Source: Streptomyces cellulosae (lineage in GTDB: Bacteria > Actinomycetota > Actinomycetes > Streptomycetales > Streptomycetaceae). Taken from it: 64,000 bases of DNA. Below are positions 6,270 to 16,460 of the stretch, in pieces (the first letter of the stretch is position 1; each line of letters begins with the position of its first letter). The notes under the pieces are model-generated. The model was not told the origin of the DNA. It saw nothing but the letters and a program-made list of their open reading frames with translations, and made no database searches. The stretch is from the NCBI GenBank assembly GCA_014655195.1, contig BNBH01000004.1:1-64000 (forward strand), in the 5' to 3' direction. A program made the position numbers and the translations under genes.

Positions 6270-8456
6270 ATGACGCCGCAGCGGAACACCGGACCGGGTG
6301 CGGAAGCGGAACTTCCTGAGTACGCCGGTCACTACCGTCTCGAGTCCTGCCTGGGTTCCGGGGGCATGGGCGTCGTGCACCTGGCGCGCAGCACCTCCGG
6401 CATGCGGGTCGCGGTGAAGGTCGTCCACGCCCGCTACGCCATGGACCCCGAGTTCAGGGGGCGCTTCCGGCAGGAGGTGGCAGCCGCCCGACGGGTGAGC
6501 GGCGCCTTCACCGCACCCGTCGTCGACGCCGACCCGGACGGCGAACGCCCCTGGATGGCCACCCTCTACATCCCCGGTCCGACGCTCTCGGAACAGGTGA
6601 ACCGGAGCGGGCCCATGGACGCGGACCAGTCACGTCGCCTGATGGCGGGGCTGGCCGAGGCGCTGCGGGACATCCACCGCGTCGGCGTCGTGCACCGGGA
6701 TCTCAAGCCGAGCAACGTACTGCTCGCCGACGACGGCCCCAAGGTCATCGACTTCGGCATCTCCCGGCCCAGGGACAGCGAACTGCGCACCGAGACCGGC
6801 AAGTTGATCGGAACGCCGCCCTTCATGGCGCCCGAGCAGTTCCGGAGCCCCCGCGAGGTGGGTCCCGCCGCCGACATGTTCGCGCTCGGGTCGCTCATGG
6901 TGCACGCGACGACCGGGCGCGGCCCCTTCGACTCCGACAGCCCCTACGTCGTCGCCTACCAGGTCGTGCACGACGAGCCCGACCTGACGGGCGTGCCGGA
7001 GTCCCTCGCGCCCCTGGTGAGGCGCTGTCTGGCCAAGGACCCCGACGACCGGCCCACGCCGGACGAACTCATGCGGGACCTGAGGTCGGTGTCGGCGGCG
7101 TACGACACGCAGGTGTTCGTGCCTGCGCAACGCACATCCGACGCCCAGGAGTTGCCCAAGGCGCGCAAGGCTTCCGACTCGGGGGAGCCGTCCGACGGGG
7201 CGAAGTCCGGCGCGCCGGAGGAAGCCACCGCTGAGCCCCCGGCGGACGACGTGTCCCCGAAGCGCTCCTTCCTGCGCCCGGGCCGACGGGCGGCCCTGGT
7301 GGCCGGGGTGCTGTGTGTGGCCGTGCTCGGCGGGTTCGCCACGCTCCAGGCGTTCGACGACACTCCCCCGCCGCGCCGGACCGCCGCCGCGCAGAGCACG
7401 CCGGCCGGCTCGGCCCTCTGGGCGACGGTGCCCGTCTCGGAGGACAGCGGAGTTCCCCAGTGCACGTACGGGGCCGGGAAACTGCTGTGCGCGGTGCCCG
7501 GTCTGGTGTTCGCCCTCGACCCGGCCGACGGCCGTACCGTGTGGCGGCACGACGTCGCCCCGGCGACGACGCGCGGCGAACCTCCCGTCCTGTCCGCCGG
7601 TCTGCTGCAGCCCTCCCTCGACCGGATCGGCGAGCTGGAGGCGCTCGACCCGGCATCGGGCGAGCAGGTGTGGCACAAGGAGGACACGCCCGCCTACGGG
7701 GGAATCCAGGCGGCGGGCGACACCCTGCTGCTGACCGCCTCCGACGGGACGGTCACGGGCGTGGACAGCGCCTCGGGCGAGACCCGGTGGTCCCGCCGGA
7801 TCCCCGGCCAGACCGTGCCCTACTTCACGTCCTTGAGCGGAGAGCAGGATCCCGCGGCCTACACGGTGACCACCTCCGACGACGGGAGCACGACCCGCGT
7901 CACGGCGGTCGACCCGGCGACGGGGGACGTGCGGTGGGACGACGAGTTCGAGGGGACTCTGAAGCTCGCGGGGACTGCCGGCGGTGACCTGTTCCTCCTC
8001 GCCGACGGAGGCATCAACGGGGACACCGCGGCCGTGGTCCGGTACACGCCCGACACCGGCGAGACGCAGCGCGTCGAGCTGCCCGTGCCGGTCGCGCAAG
8101 CGGTTGCCGGCGTGCGGGGCGAAACCGTGTACCTCATGGGAGCGGGCGGCTCGCTCGTCGCCGTCGACATGGCCGCCGGCGAACAGCAGTGGCGGCTGGA
8201 GACGGGGATCAGCTGGGGTTCGGTGCCCGCCGCCGACGGACGGCACGTCTACGTCTCCGCTCCCGACGGACGGCTGCTCGGCGTCGACGCCCGTACGGGC
8301 AAGCTCCTGGGGCAGACCCGGCTGCGGCTCGGGCCCGCGTCCGACCGGATCTCCGGGGAACTGGCCGCGCCCGTCGTGGTGGACGGCCGCGTCGTCGCGG
8401 GGGCCCCCGACGGCACCGTCTTCGCCGTCGACGCGGGCGGCCCCGCCTCCTGGTGA
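6270..8456 (+). CDS. Transmembrane Ser/Thr protein kinase with PQQ-type beta-propeller repeats
   Basis: 728 aa. The N-terminal Hanks-type kinase domain (residues ~20-290) has the glycine loop GSGGMGVVHLARS, catalytic Lys50 (VAVKV), HRDLKPSNVLL with Asp144, DFG in KVIDFGISR and APEQF. A linker leads to one transmembrane helix at ~341-358 (AALVAGVLCVAVLGGF), then an extracellular sensor of PQQ-like repeats, with recurring DPADGRTVWR, DPASGEQVWHK and DSASGETRWS units. The layout resembles AfsK-family kinases, but AfsK is encoded elsewhere in known genomes, so this is a paralogue. The start follows a G-rich Shine-Dalgarno and places the kinase domain normally. Ligand and substrates are unknown. 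Confidence 0.9.
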   Translation: MTPQRNTGPGAEAELPEYAGHYRLESCLGSGGMGVVHLARSTSGMRVAVKVVHARYAMDPEFRGRFRQEVAAARRVSGAFTAPVVDADPDGERPWMATLYIPGPTLSEQVNRSGPMDADQSRRLMAGLAEALRDIHRVGVVHRDLKPSNVLLADDGPKVIDFGISRPRDSELRTETGKLIGTPPFMAPEQFRSPREVGPAADMFALGSLMVHATTGRGPFDSDSPYVVAYQVVHDEPDLTGVPESLAPLVRRCLAKDPDDRPTPDELMRDLRSVSAAYDTQVFVPAQRTSDAQELPKARKASDSGEPSDGAKSGAPEEATAEPPADDVSPKRSFLRPGRRAALVAGVLCVAVLGGFATLQAFDDTPPPRRTAAAQSTPAGSALWATVPVSEDSGVPQCTYGAGKLLCAVPGLVFALDPADGRTVWRHDVAPATTRGEPPVLSAGLLQPSLDRIGELEALDPASGEQVWHKEDTPAYGGIQAAGDTLLLTASDGTVTGVDSASGETRWSRRIPGQTVPYFTSLSGEQDPAAYTVTTSDDGSTTRVTAVDPATGDVRWDDEFEGTLKLAGTAGGDLFLLADGGINGDTAAVVRYTPDTGETQRVELPVPVAQAVAGVRGETVYLMGAGGSLVAVDMAAGEQQWRLETGISWGSVPAADGRHVYVSAPDGRLLGVDARTGKLLGQTRLRLGPASDRISGELAAPVVVDGRVVAGAPDGTVFAVDAGGPASW

Positions 8457-8490
8457 CAGGAACCGGGGTCGTACCGGCGAGCCAGGAGCC

Positions 8491-10344
8491 TCAGCCCAGC
8501 TTGGTCACGTCCCGCACCGCGCCCTTGTCCGCGCTCGTCGCCATCGCCGCGTAGGCGCGCAGGGCCGGGGAGACCTTGCGGTCGCGGTTCTTCGGGGCGT
8601 AGCGGCCCGCGAGGGCCTCCTCGCGGCGGGACAGCTCCTCGTCGGAGACCAGCAGCTCGATGGAGCGGTTGGGGATGTCGATGCGGATGCGGTCGCCGTC
8701 CTCGACCAGGGCGATCGTGCCGCCGGAGGCCGCCTCCGGGGAGGCGTGGCCGATGGACAGGCCGGAGGTGCCGCCGGAGAAGCGGCCGTCGGTGATGAGG
8801 GCGCAGGCCTTCCCCAGGCCGCGGCTCTTCAGGTACGACGTCGGGTACAGCATCTCCTGCATGCCGGGGCCGCCCTTGGGGCCCTCGTAGCGGATGACGA
8901 CGACGTCGCCCTCCTTCACCTGCTGGGTGAGGATCTTCCGCACGGCCTCCTCCTGCGACTCGCAGACGACCGCCGGGCCCTCGAAGGTCCAGATGGACTC
9001 GTCGACGCCGGCCGTCTTGACCACGCAGCCGTCGACGGCGAGGTTGCCGCGCAGCACCGCGAGGCCGCCGTCCTTGGAGTAGGCGTGCTCGGCGGAGCGG
9101 ATGCAGCCGCCCTCGGCGTCCTCGTCGAGGGAGTCCCAGCGCTCGGACTGGGAGAAGGCCTCGGCGGAGCGCTTGCAGCCGGGGGCCGCGTGCCACAGCT
9201 CGACCGCCTCCGGGGAGGGGGAGCCGGCGCGGATGTCCCAGGTCTTCAGCCAGTCGGAGAGGGACGGGCTGTGGACGGCGTGGACGTCCTCGTTGAGCAG
9301 GCCCGCGCGGTGGAGCTCGCCGAGCAGGGCGGGGATGCCGCCCGCGCGGTGCACGTCCTCCATGTAGTACGTGCGGTCCTTGGCGACGTTCGGGGCGACC
9401 TTCGCCAGGCACGGCACGCGGCGGGAGAGGGCGTCGATCTCGGTGAGGCCGAACGGCACCTCCGCCTCCTGGGCGGCGGCCAGCAGGTGCAGGATCGTGT
9501 TGGTGGAGCCGCCCATGGCGATGTCCAGCGCCATCGCGTTCTCGAACGCCTGGAAGGTGGCGATGTTGCGGGGCAGGACCGTCTCGTCGTCCTGCTCGTA
9601 GTAGCGACGGGTGAGGTCCATGACCGTCTCGGCCGCGCGGACGTAGAGGTCCTTGCGGGCGGTGTGGGTGGCGAGGACCGAGCCGTTGCCGGGGAGGGAG
9701 AGGCCGATGGCCTCGGTGAGGCAGTTCATCGAGTTGGCGGTGAACATGCCGGAGCAGGAGCCGCAGGTCGGGCAGGCGTTCTCCTCGATGCGGAGCACGT
9801 CCGCGTCGGACACCTTGTCGTTGGCGGCCTCGACCATCGCGTCGATCAGGTCCAGCGTGCGGACCGTGCCGTCGACCAGGGTGGCCCGGCCGGACTCCAT
9901 GGGGCCGCCGGAGACGAAGACGGTCGGGATGTTCAGCCGCAGCGCGGCGTTGAGCATGCCCGGGGTGATCTTGTCGCAGTTGGAGATGCAGATCAGGGCG
10001 TCCGCGCAGTGCGCCTCGACCATGTACTCCACGCTGTCCGCGATCAGGTCGCGGGAGGGCAGCGAGTAGAGCATGCCGCCGTGGCCCATGGCGATGCCGT
10101 CGTCGACGGCGATGGTGTTGAACTCGCGCGGGATGCCGCCGGCCGCGACGACCGCCTCGCTGACGATCCGGCCGACCGGCGCCAGGTGCGTGTGGCCGGG
10201 GACGAACTCGGTGAAGCTGTTGGCGACGGCGACGATCGGCTTCCGGCCGATGTCCGCACCGGGTACACCGGAGGCGCGCATAAGGGCGCGGGCGCCCGCC
10301 ATGTTGCGGCCGTGGGTGACTGTGCGGGACCTCAGCTCGGGCAT
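8491..10344 (-). CDS. ilvD: Dihydroxy-acid dehydratase
   Basis: Dehydrates 2,3-dihydroxy-isovalerate and 2,3-dihydroxy-3-methylvalerate in branched-chain amino acid synthesis, using an Fe-S cluster and Mg2+. 617 aa, the length of the long actinobacterial IlvD. Signatures are [16 protein letters not shown], the Cys-rich [18 protein letters not shown], and [15 protein letters not shown]. The start ATG has AAGGAG about 10 nt upstream. It converges on the PQQ kinase with 34 bp between and is followed upstream by a TetR gene on the same strand. No leader peptide rich in Ile/Leu/Val codons was found upstream. Confidence 0.96.
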   Translation of the reverse strand: MPELRSRTVTHGRNMAGARALMRASGVPGADIGRKPIVAVANSFTEFVPGHTHLAPVGRIVSEAVVAAGGIPREFNTIAVDDGIAMGHGGMLYSLPSRDLIADSVEYMVEAHCADALICISNCDKITPGMLNAALRLNIPTVFVSGGPMESGRATLVDGTVRTLDLIDAMVEAANDKVSDADVLRIEENACPTCGSCSGMFTANSMNCLTEAIGLSLPGNGSVLATHTARKDLYVRAAETVMDLTRRYYEQDDETVLPRNIATFQAFENAMALDIAMGGSTNTILHLLAAAQEAEVPFGLTEIDALSRRVPCLAKVAPNVAKDRTYYMEDVHRAGGIPALLGELHRAGLLNEDVHAVHSPSLSDWLKTWDIRAGSPSPEAVELWHAAPGCKRSAEAFSQSERWDSLDEDAEGGCIRSAEHAYSKDGGLAVLRGNLAVDGCVVKTAGVDESIWTFEGPAVVCESQEEAVRKILTQQVKEGDVVVIRYEGPKGGPGMQEMLYPTSYLKSRGLGKACALITDGRFSGGTSGLSIGHASPEAASGGTIALVEDGDRIRIDIPNRSIELLVSDEELSRREEALAGRYAPKNRDRKVSPALRAYAAMATSADKGAVRDVTKLG

Positions 10345-10475
10345 CGTCGCTCGCTCCTTCAGACCTTCGGGGAGTCTCCGCCAGAGAGTTCTGACTGCAT
10401 CGAGCGTACGCCGGTCATCCAGAGGGCGGGACAAGGTGTCCGGAATGCGATACGCGTGTCTCAGGCGTCCCGCGC

Positions 10476-11123
10476 TCAGGGCCCGGTCAGGTGGCCCTGC
10501 ACGACGGGCGCGACCCGCCGGACGATGTCCTCGGGGTCCGCCGATGCCAGCGGCTCGACCCGGATCACGTACCGGATCATCGCGATGCCGACGAGCTGCG
10601 CGGCGGCCAGCTCTGCCCGCAGTTCCGCGTCGGGCCGGTCCAGCTGTCCGGCGACCCGGCGCAGCAGCTGAGTGGCGACGAGGCGGCGGAAGACGGCGGC
10701 CGCGGCGTCGTTGTTGACGGCGGAGCGGACGATCGCGAGCAGCGGGGCGCGCGTGACCGGGTTCTCCCACAGGCCGATGATCATGCGGGTCATCCGCTCG
10801 CCCACCTCGTCGAGCGGCCCCTCGACCACTGAGTCCCGCTGGTCGAGCACCGGTTGGAAGGCGACCTCGACGGCGGCCTCGAAGACCCGCTCCTTGGTGC
10901 CGAAGTAGTGGTGCACGAGGGCGGAATCGACTCCGGCGGCCTTGGCGATGCCGCGTACGGACGTCTTCTCGTAGCCCCGCGCGGAGAACTGCTCGCGGGC
11001 CGCGTCGAGGATGCGGTCGCGGGTGCCGGCCGACTCGCCGGCCGGGGGGCGTCCGCGGCGCCGGGGGGCGCCGGCGCCGTTCGGGGAGGCGGCCGGGCCG
11101 TCGCTCGCGGTGACGCCGTTCAT
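10476..11123 (-). CDS. TetR-family transcriptional regulator
   Basis: 215 aa. A disordered N-terminus rich in Ala/Pro/Arg precedes a TetR helix-turn-helix at residues ~30-80 ([41 protein letters not shown], given here only as the region). The C-terminal ligand domain resembles the TetR_C_17 type ([20 protein letters not shown]). The ATG overlaps the stop of the sugar-isomerase-like gene by 4 nt (ATGA), so the two form an operon and may be functionally linked. The target is unknown, and no obvious palindrome was found in the short gaps around it. Confidence 0.88.
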   Translation of the reverse strand: MNGVTASDGPAASPNGAGAPRRRGRPPAGESAGTRDRILDAAREQFSARGYEKTSVRGIAKAAGVDSALVHHYFGTKERVFEAAVEVAFQPVLDQRDSVVEGPLDEVGERMTRMIIGLWENPVTRAPLLAIVRSAVNNDAAAAVFRRLVATQLLRRVAGQLDRPDAELRAELAAAQLVGIAMIRYVIRVEPLASADPEDIVRRVAPVVQGHLTGP

Positions 11124-11983
11124 CGCCGCGGCACCCGGAGGGAGGAGGGGGTGGACAGGGAGGAGGGGGAGGACGCCGAGGCGAGGTGGAGGCGGGTGAA
11201 GGCGAGCGCCTCCGCCAGGTCGGCCTCACGTTCGGCGCTGGACATGGCGCGCCGGGTGTTGACCTCGATCACGACATGACCGTCGAAGCCGCTGCGCGCC
11301 AGCCCCTCCAGGACCTCGGCGCACGGCTGGTCGCCGCGGCCGGGCACCAGGTGCTCGTCCTTGGCGGAGCCCCGGCCGTCGGCCAGGTGCACATGTCCCA
11401 GCCGGTCGCCCATGCGCTCCACCATCTGCAGGGTGTCCGTGCGGGACGTGGAGGCGTGGCTGAGGTCGATCGTGAAGTGGCGGTAGTCCTCCTTGGTCAC
11501 GTCCCAGTCGGGGGCGTACGCCAGCATCTCGCGGTCGCGGTAGCGCCAGGGGTACATGTTCTCCACGGCGAACCGCACGTCGGTCTCGTTCGCCATCCGC
11601 CAGATGCCGTCGACGAAGTCGCGGGCGTACTGCCGCTGCCAGCGGAACGGCGGGTGGACGACGACCGTCGACGCGCCGAGCTTCTCGGCGGCCGACCTGG
11701 CCCGCTGGAGCTTGGTCCAGGGGTCGGTGGACCACACGCGCTGCGTGATCAGCAGACAGGGCGCGTGGACGGCGAGGACGGGGATGCGGTGGTAGTCGCT
11801 GAGCCGGCGGAGGGCCTCGATGTCCTGGCTGACCGGATCCGTCCAGACCATCACCTCGACGCCGTCGTACCCGAGGCGCGCGGCGATCTCGAAGGCCGTC
11901 GCCGTCGACTCCGGGTACACGGAGGCCGTCGACAGGGCGACCTTCGCATCCGGGATGCGGACTACGTCCCTTGCTTCTGCCAC
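11120..11983 (-). CDS. Sugar phosphate isomerase/epimerase-like TIM-barrel protein
   Basis: 287 aa, AP-endonuclease-2-type (xylose isomerase-like) TIM barrel. Recognisable barrel segments are [74 protein letters not shown] and VVIEVNTRR, which carry the metal-binding Glu/His/Asp pattern of the family. Start GTG at 11981-11983; no ATG precedes the first barrel strand in this frame in a plausible place. It overlaps the downstream TetR gene by 4 nt. Substrate unknown: family members act on sugars, inosose or tagatose-like compounds. Confidence 0.82.
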   Translation of the reverse strand: MAEARDVVRIPDAKVALSTASVYPESTATAFEIAARLGYDGVEVMVWTDPVSQDIEALRRLSDYHRIPVLAVHAPCLLITQRVWSTDPWTKLQRARSAAEKLGASTVVVHPPFRWQRQYARDFVDGIWRMANETDVRFAVENMYPWRYRDREMLAYAPDWDVTKEDYRHFTIDLSHASTSRTDTLQMVERMGDRLGHVHLADGRGSAKDEHLVPGRGDQPCAEVLEGLARSGFDGHVVIEVNTRRAMSSAEREADLAEALAFTRLHLASASSPSSLSTPSSLRVPRR

Positions 11984-12090
11984 GAGCCTCAGGTTACGGG
12001 GTGGGGTGGGGGCGGTGCGGGGTGCCGCCTGGCCGTTGTGGCGTTTGCCATAGCGGGGCGCGGGGCGTTCCGGGCGGCCCCTGTCGGCGG

Positions 12091-13023
12091 TCAGGCCGGG
12101 CCCATGTGGTCGAGGCGGCGGAGTATGACGCCCTCCCGCAGCGCCCAGGGGCAGATCTCCAGCCGCTCCACGCCGAACAGGTCCATGGCGCCCTCGGCGA
12201 CCATCGCGCCGGCGAGGAGCTGGCCCGCGCGGGCCTCGGAGACGCCCGGCAGCTCGGCGCGCTCGGCGGCGGTCATCCCGGCCAGCCGCGGCACCCACGC
12301 CTCCAGCGACTCCCGCTTCAGCTCCCGCTGGACGTACAGCCCCTCGGCGGAGCCCGGGGCGCCCGCGAGCCGGGCGAGCTGCTTGAACGTCTTGGAGGTG
12401 GCCACCACGTGGTCCGGCGCCCCGAAGCGGCTGAACTCGCCGACCGTGCGGGCTATCTCCGTGCGCACGTGGCGGCGCAGCGCGCGGACCTCCTCGGCCT
12501 CGGGCGGGTCGCCCGGCAGCCAGCCGGCGGTGAGGCGGCCCGCGCCGAGCGGCAGCGACACGGCCGCGTCGGGCTCCTCGTCCAGGCCGTAGGCGATCTC
12601 CAGGGAGCCGCCGCCGATGTCGATGACGAGCAGCTTCCCGGAGGACCAGCCGAACCAGCGGCGGGCGGCGAGGAAGGTGAGCTTGGCCTCCTCCTCCCCG
12701 CTGAGCACCTGGAGTTCGACGCCGGTCTCCTCGCGGACGCGGGCGAGGACGTCGTCGGCGTTGCGGGCGTCGCGGACCGCGGAGGTCGCGAACGGCAGCA
12801 GCTCCTCCACGCCCTTGTCCTCGGCTGCCTGCAGCGCCTCGTGCACGACCGCCACGAGCCGGTCGATGCCGTCGGGGCCGATCGACCCCTCGTCGTCGAG
12901 GAGCTGGGCGAGGCGCAGTTCGGTCTTGTGGGAGTGGGCGGGCAGCGGCCGCGCGCCGGGGTGGGCGTCGACCACCAGCAGATGCACCGTGTTCGAGCCC
13001 ACGTCGAGGACACCGAGTCTCAT
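12091..13023 (-). CDS. Ppx/GppA-family phosphatase (exopolyphosphatase-like)
   Basis: 310 aa ASKHA-fold protein hydrolysing polyphosphate or pppGpp in characterised relatives. Phosphate-binding motifs are [18 protein letters not shown] at the N-terminus and [16 protein letters not shown] near residue 130. [14 protein letters not shown] and the C-terminal [15 protein letters not shown] end ([11 protein letters not shown]) match actinobacterial short Ppx. It lacks the HD domain of long GppA. Actinobacteria usually carry two such genes; the short kind has been described as exopolyphosphatase. It is 107 bp upstream of the TIM-barrel gene on the same strand. Confidence 0.87.
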   Translation of the reverse strand: MRLGVLDVGSNTVHLLVVDAHPGARPLPAHSHKTELRLAQLLDDEGSIGPDGIDRLVAVVHEALQAAEDKGVEELLPFATSAVRDARNADDVLARVREETGVELQVLSGEEEAKLTFLAARRWFGWSSGKLLVIDIGGGSLEIAYGLDEEPDAAVSLPLGAGRLTAGWLPGDPPEAEEVRALRRHVRTEIARTVGEFSRFGAPDHVVATSKTFKQLARLAGAPGSAEGLYVQRELKRESLEAWVPRLAGMTAAERAELPGVSEARAGQLLAGAMVAEGAMDLFGVERLEICPWALREGVILRRLDHMGPA

Positions 13024-13118
13024 GTACGAAACGCTACTGCCGGCGGCGCTCCGTGTTGTCCGCTTCTCGACAGCCGGACCGGTGCCGGGTACGGCCCGGG
13101 GCGACTTACCCTGGACGC

Positions 13119-13994
13119 GTGCCAAAGACGAAAAAGGCGAAGGACGAGAAGACGGACAAAGCGGCCAGGAAGGACAAGCGGGCCGGGACGGCCGTGGATC
13201 CTTCGCGGGTGCCGGCCCCGCCGCAGGCGCCTCGCCCCGCGCCCGCCGACGACGAGCAGGGCCTCGACTTCGCCCGGGCCTGGGTGGAATTTCCTGATCC
13301 GGCGGACGACGAGCAGGTCTTCCGCTGTGATCTGACATGGCTCACCTCGCGGTGGAACTGCATCTTCGGCAGCGGCTGCCAGGGCATCCAGGCGGGCCGC
13401 GCGGACGACGGGTGCTGCACCCTGGGTGCCCACTTCTCCGACGAGGAGGACGAGAAGCGCGTCGCCGAGCATGTGGCGCGTCTCACACCGGACATCTGGC
13501 AGCACCACGCGGAGGGCACCCGCAACGGGTGGATCTCCGAGGACGAGGACGGCGAGCGGCAGACGCGCCCGTTCCAGGGCTCGTGCATCTTCCAGAACCG
13601 TCCCGGTTTCAAGGGCGGCATGGGCTGCTCGCTCCACATCCTCGCCCTCAAGGAGGGCCGCGAGCCGCTGGAGACCAAGCCGGACGTCTGCTGGCAGCTC
13701 CCGGTCCGGCGTACGTACGACTGGATCGACCGGCCCGACGACACGCGCGTGCTGCAGGTGTCGATCGGCGAGTACGACCGGCGCGGCTGGGGCCCGGGCG
13801 GCCACGACCTGCACTGGTGGTGCACGTCGGCGACGTCGGCGCACGGCGCGGGCGAGCCGGTGTACGTCTCCTACCGCGCGGAGCTGATCGAGCTGATGGG
13901 CAAGGCGGGGTACGACCGGCTGGTCGAACTGTGCGAGGAGCGGCTGGCCGCGCAGCTGCCGCTGCTGGCGCCGCACCCGGCGGACCCGTCCTGA
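13119..13994 (+). CDS. Conserved Cys-rich hypothetical protein
   Basis: 291 aa from GTG 13119. The first ~40 residues are Lys/Ala/Pro-rich and probably disordered. The rest carries about ten Cys, including [39 protein letters not shown] and DVCWQLP. The pattern suggests an Fe-S or zinc site like the YkgJ/DUF3109 kind, but I cannot assign the family with certainty. TACCCT ends 6 nt before the GTG, so the transcript may be leaderless. Divergent from the phosphatase at 13023, convergent with the sigma-like membrane protein. Confidence 0.78.
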   Translation: MPKTKKAKDEKTDKAARKDKRAGTAVDPSRVPAPPQAPRPAPADDEQGLDFARAWVEFPDPADDEQVFRCDLTWLTSRWNCIFGSGCQGIQAGRADDGCCTLGAHFSDEEDEKRVAEHVARLTPDIWQHHAEGTRNGWISEDEDGERQTRPFQGSCIFQNRPGFKGGMGCSLHILALKEGREPLETKPDVCWQLPVRRTYDWIDRPDDTRVLQVSIGEYDRRGWGPGGHDLHWWCTSATSAHGAGEPVYVSYRAELIELMGKAGYDRLVELCEERLAAQLPLLAPHPADPS

Positions 13995-14014
13995 CGGGCC
14001 GCTCACGGCGTACG

Positions 14015-14052
14015 AAGGCGCCCGTCCCCCGCGACAGGGGGCGGGCGCCTTT
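14015..14052. terminator. Bidirectional terminator
   Basis: AAGGCGCCCGTCCCCC (14015-14030) can pair with GGGGGCGGGCGCCTT after a short loop, followed by TTTCC on the plus strand and preceded by A residues for the minus strand. It separates two convergent genes. Confidence 0.8.
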
Positions 14053-14059
14053 CCTCGTC

Positions 14060-15841
14060 CTACGACGTGCCCGGGTCCGGGGTGTTCGTGCCGGCGGGCG
14101 TGGAGTCGCCGGGCTCCGGGGGGCCGGGGTCCGAGGGCGACGGGCCGGTGGGGGTCGGATCGGTCGGGGTGGGGTCGTCCGTCGAGGGCCCCGGGTCAGG
14201 GTCCGAGGAGGACGGCGGGTCGGTGGGCGTGGGATCCGAGGGCGTCGGGGTCGTCGGCGTGGGGTCCGGGTGCGAGGGCGACGGGGGCGGGCCGCTCGGG
14301 GTGCCCGGGGCCGACGGGGAGCCGGTGACCGGGCCGGCCGGGGCGGGGCCGTACCCCTCGATGGACACCACCGAGCCCGCCGGGGCGATCGCCACCGTGG
14401 CCCGCCAGTGGCCGGCCGGCTCGCGCAGCTGGTCGACGAAGACCCGGAGCGTGACCGACTCGCCCGGGGCGAGGGTGCCCGACGAGCGGTTCAGGTAGAG
14501 CCAGGAGGCGCCGGTGGACGCGGACCAGCGGACCGGTCGGTCGCCCCGCGCGGTCAGGGTGATCAGCGTGGTGTCGCCGCTCCGGGCGGCCGTCACGCCC
14601 AGCGCGGCGGCGCCCTTGTGCCCCGCGCCGGCGACCTCGACGACCTCCACGGACACGTCCGGTTCGCCGTCGGCGCCGAAGCGGGCGCCGGGGCGGGGCT
14701 CGGCGTTGCCCGCGTTCTCGTAGCCGGCGCCGCCCTCGCCGTCGAAGTCCACGGTGCCGTCCTCGCGGGCGGAGGACGGGCCGCCGCCCAGTCCCTCGCC
14801 CACCGGGGTGCCCCGGTAGGCGGCCCACAGCGCCAGCACGGGCGCGGCGACGACCGTGGCGACGACGGTCGTCGTGACGGCACGCGCGCGGAGGCGGTCG
14901 CGGCGGGCGACACGGTCCTTGGGGTCCATGGGGAAGCCGCGCCGGTCGAAACGGGGCGCGCCGCCGCGCGGACGGGGGTGGTGCGTGAGGGCGGTGTTCA
15001 GGGCGGCGGTGGGCGCGGGCACGAGGGGCAGGGTGTCCGGGGTGACGCTGGTGCCGGGCCACCGTCCCGGGACGGCCCGCTCGGCGGTACGGCGGCAGCG
15101 CGGGCAGTCGTCGACATGGCGGACGAGTTCGCGGCGCAGCGTGGTGCCGAGCACCATCCCCGGGTCGCCGGTGAGGTGCGCCACGCCCGGACAGGCGCCG
15201 GTCTCCACGACGGCGAGGGCCGCGCGGGTGCGCTCCACCTCGCAGGCGGCGGTGGCGAGCAGCTCGCGCGCCGCGGCCGGGGCCATGCCGAGCACGGCGG
15301 CGACCTCGTGGGCGGCGAGACGGTGCCGTACGGCGAGCTCGAGCGCCTCGCGCTGCTCCGGGCTGGTCCCGGCGGCCTCCGGCCAGGCCAGCGCGGCGAG
15401 TTCACGACGGCGCCGCTCCTGCTCCTCGGGGGGTACGGCGGGGGCGTCCTGGTGTTCCTGGGAGGCGCGCTGCCTGGCGGAGCGGCCGCCGGCGTGCGAG
15501 GCCTGACGTTTCTGCCGGGCCTCGGCCAGCTTGCGCAGACACGCCCAGCGGGCGAGGGCGTACAGCCACGCCCGGAGGCTGCCGAGTTCGTCCAGGACGT
15601 GCCGGTCGCGGCGCTCCGCGAGGTGGAGCGCGTCGGCCAGGGCGGCGGTCGCCGCGTCGTGGTCGCACAGGACGGACAGGCAGTAGGTGAACAGGCCGTC
15701 CAGATGCGGCTCGTAGCGGTCGGCCGGCCGCCGGGCCAGCGTGCGCGCGGCCGCTCGGTCGCGCGCTTCCCGGTGCGTCCGGTGGGTTCCGGTCGTACGG
15801 GTGGACGTACGGGTCGAGGTGTCCGGGCCGCTGCTCGTCAT
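14060..15841 (-). CDS. Sigma-factor-like / anti-sigma-zinc-motif / BACON-domain membrane protein
   Basis: 593 aa with an unusual order of parts. Residues ~45-110 resemble sigma-70 region 2 (HLDGLFTYCLSVLCD, LGSLRAWLYALARWACLRKL). Residues ~160-210 resemble region 4 (SPEQREALELAVRHRL, HEVAAVLGMAPAAAREL). Residues 242-249 read HVDDCPRC, the H-x3-C-x2-C of zinc-binding anti-sigma domains. A transmembrane helix at ~322-342 (VTTTVVATVVAAPVLALWA) leads to an extracytoplasmic part with a BACON-like domain (~425-490; VRWSASTGASWLYLNRSSG). A Pro/Ser/Thr-rich tail of about 80 residues follows, probably crossing the cell wall. Sigma-like and anti-sigma-like modules on one membrane-anchored chain suggest a tethered regulator or a degenerate sigma fold. 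Start ATG 15839-15841. Confidence 0.8.
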   Translation of the reverse strand: MTSSGPDTSTRTSTRTTGTHRTHREARDRAAARTLARRPADRYEPHLDGLFTYCLSVLCDHDAATAALADALHLAERRDRHVLDELGSLRAWLYALARWACLRKLAEARQKRQASHAGGRSARQRASQEHQDAPAVPPEEQERRRRELAALAWPEAAGTSPEQREALELAVRHRLAAHEVAAVLGMAPAAARELLATAACEVERTRAALAVVETGACPGVAHLTGDPGMVLGTTLRRELVRHVDDCPRCRRTAERAVPGRWPGTSVTPDTLPLVPAPTAALNTALTHHPRPRGGAPRFDRRGFPMDPKDRVARRDRLRARAVTTTVVATVVAAPVLALWAAYRGTPVGEGLGGGPSSAREDGTVDFDGEGGAGYENAGNAEPRPGARFGADGEPDVSVEVVEVAGAGHKGAAALGVTAARSGDTTLITLTARGDRPVRWSASTGASWLYLNRSSGTLAPGESVTLRVFVDQLREPAGHWRATVAIAPAGSVVSIEGYGPAPAGPVTGSPSAPGTPSGPPPSPSHPDPTPTTPTPSDPTPTDPPSSSDPDPGPSTDDPTPTDPTPTGPSPSDPGPPEPGDSTPAGTNTPDPGTS

Positions 15842-16460
15842 TCGGCGACCGTAGGGGCCGTGGGGCGACGCCTTCCGGCGCCGTGCGCACTTTTAATCCG
15901 TACGGGTGAAACGATCCCTCAATCCGGGGACAGGAACCTTTCCCCGCCCGGTGAGCGGCCACGACACGGGGCGGGCCGCGTCTGGGACGCGTGCGCCTTC
16001 CGAGCCCCGCCGGGACCTCCCGCCCCGGCCTCCTCGCACCCGGACGGGCCGCGCCCGCACGGCGGAAGGAGGCTTGCGGCCGCTGCGGGCCGCTGGGACG
16101 CCCTTTCCGGCCCGGGCACCGGGGCGGACCGTGCCCGCACGGCGCACGGGGCCCTCGGGCGCCGCGGATGCGGGACGGTTCGCCCGGCGTCCGCCGGGCG
16201 TGGCCCGGCCGAGCCCGGCGGGCGCCATCCGGCGCCCACGGCAGGGGCGATGCGCCCGGCCGTGCCCCGCCCCCGGGCGGCCTCGCACCGCGGCCCGCAC
16301 GAGGGCGGACGACCCTCGCCGTCAGGGTGTCAGGACAGCCTGTCGGGCCGGGGGCCGGCCGTCGCGGCGCGGCGGCGCACCCGGCGGGTCGAAGGCCACG
16401 CCGGCCCGCTCCGGGCGGGGGCGGGGCCCCAATGTCAGAGGGGGCCGTTACCTTTTGGGC
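15842..16460. other. 619-bp intergenic region without a supportable gene
   Basis: Divergent promoter region between the sigma-like membrane protein and radA. The open frames across it are chance GC-rich frames with Pro/Arg/Gly-rich translations and no conserved motif. A possible minus-strand promoter is TTGAGG (17-nt spacer) GGATTA around 15895-15925. TACCTT (16449-16454) ends 6 nt before the radA ATG. Confidence 0.5.
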
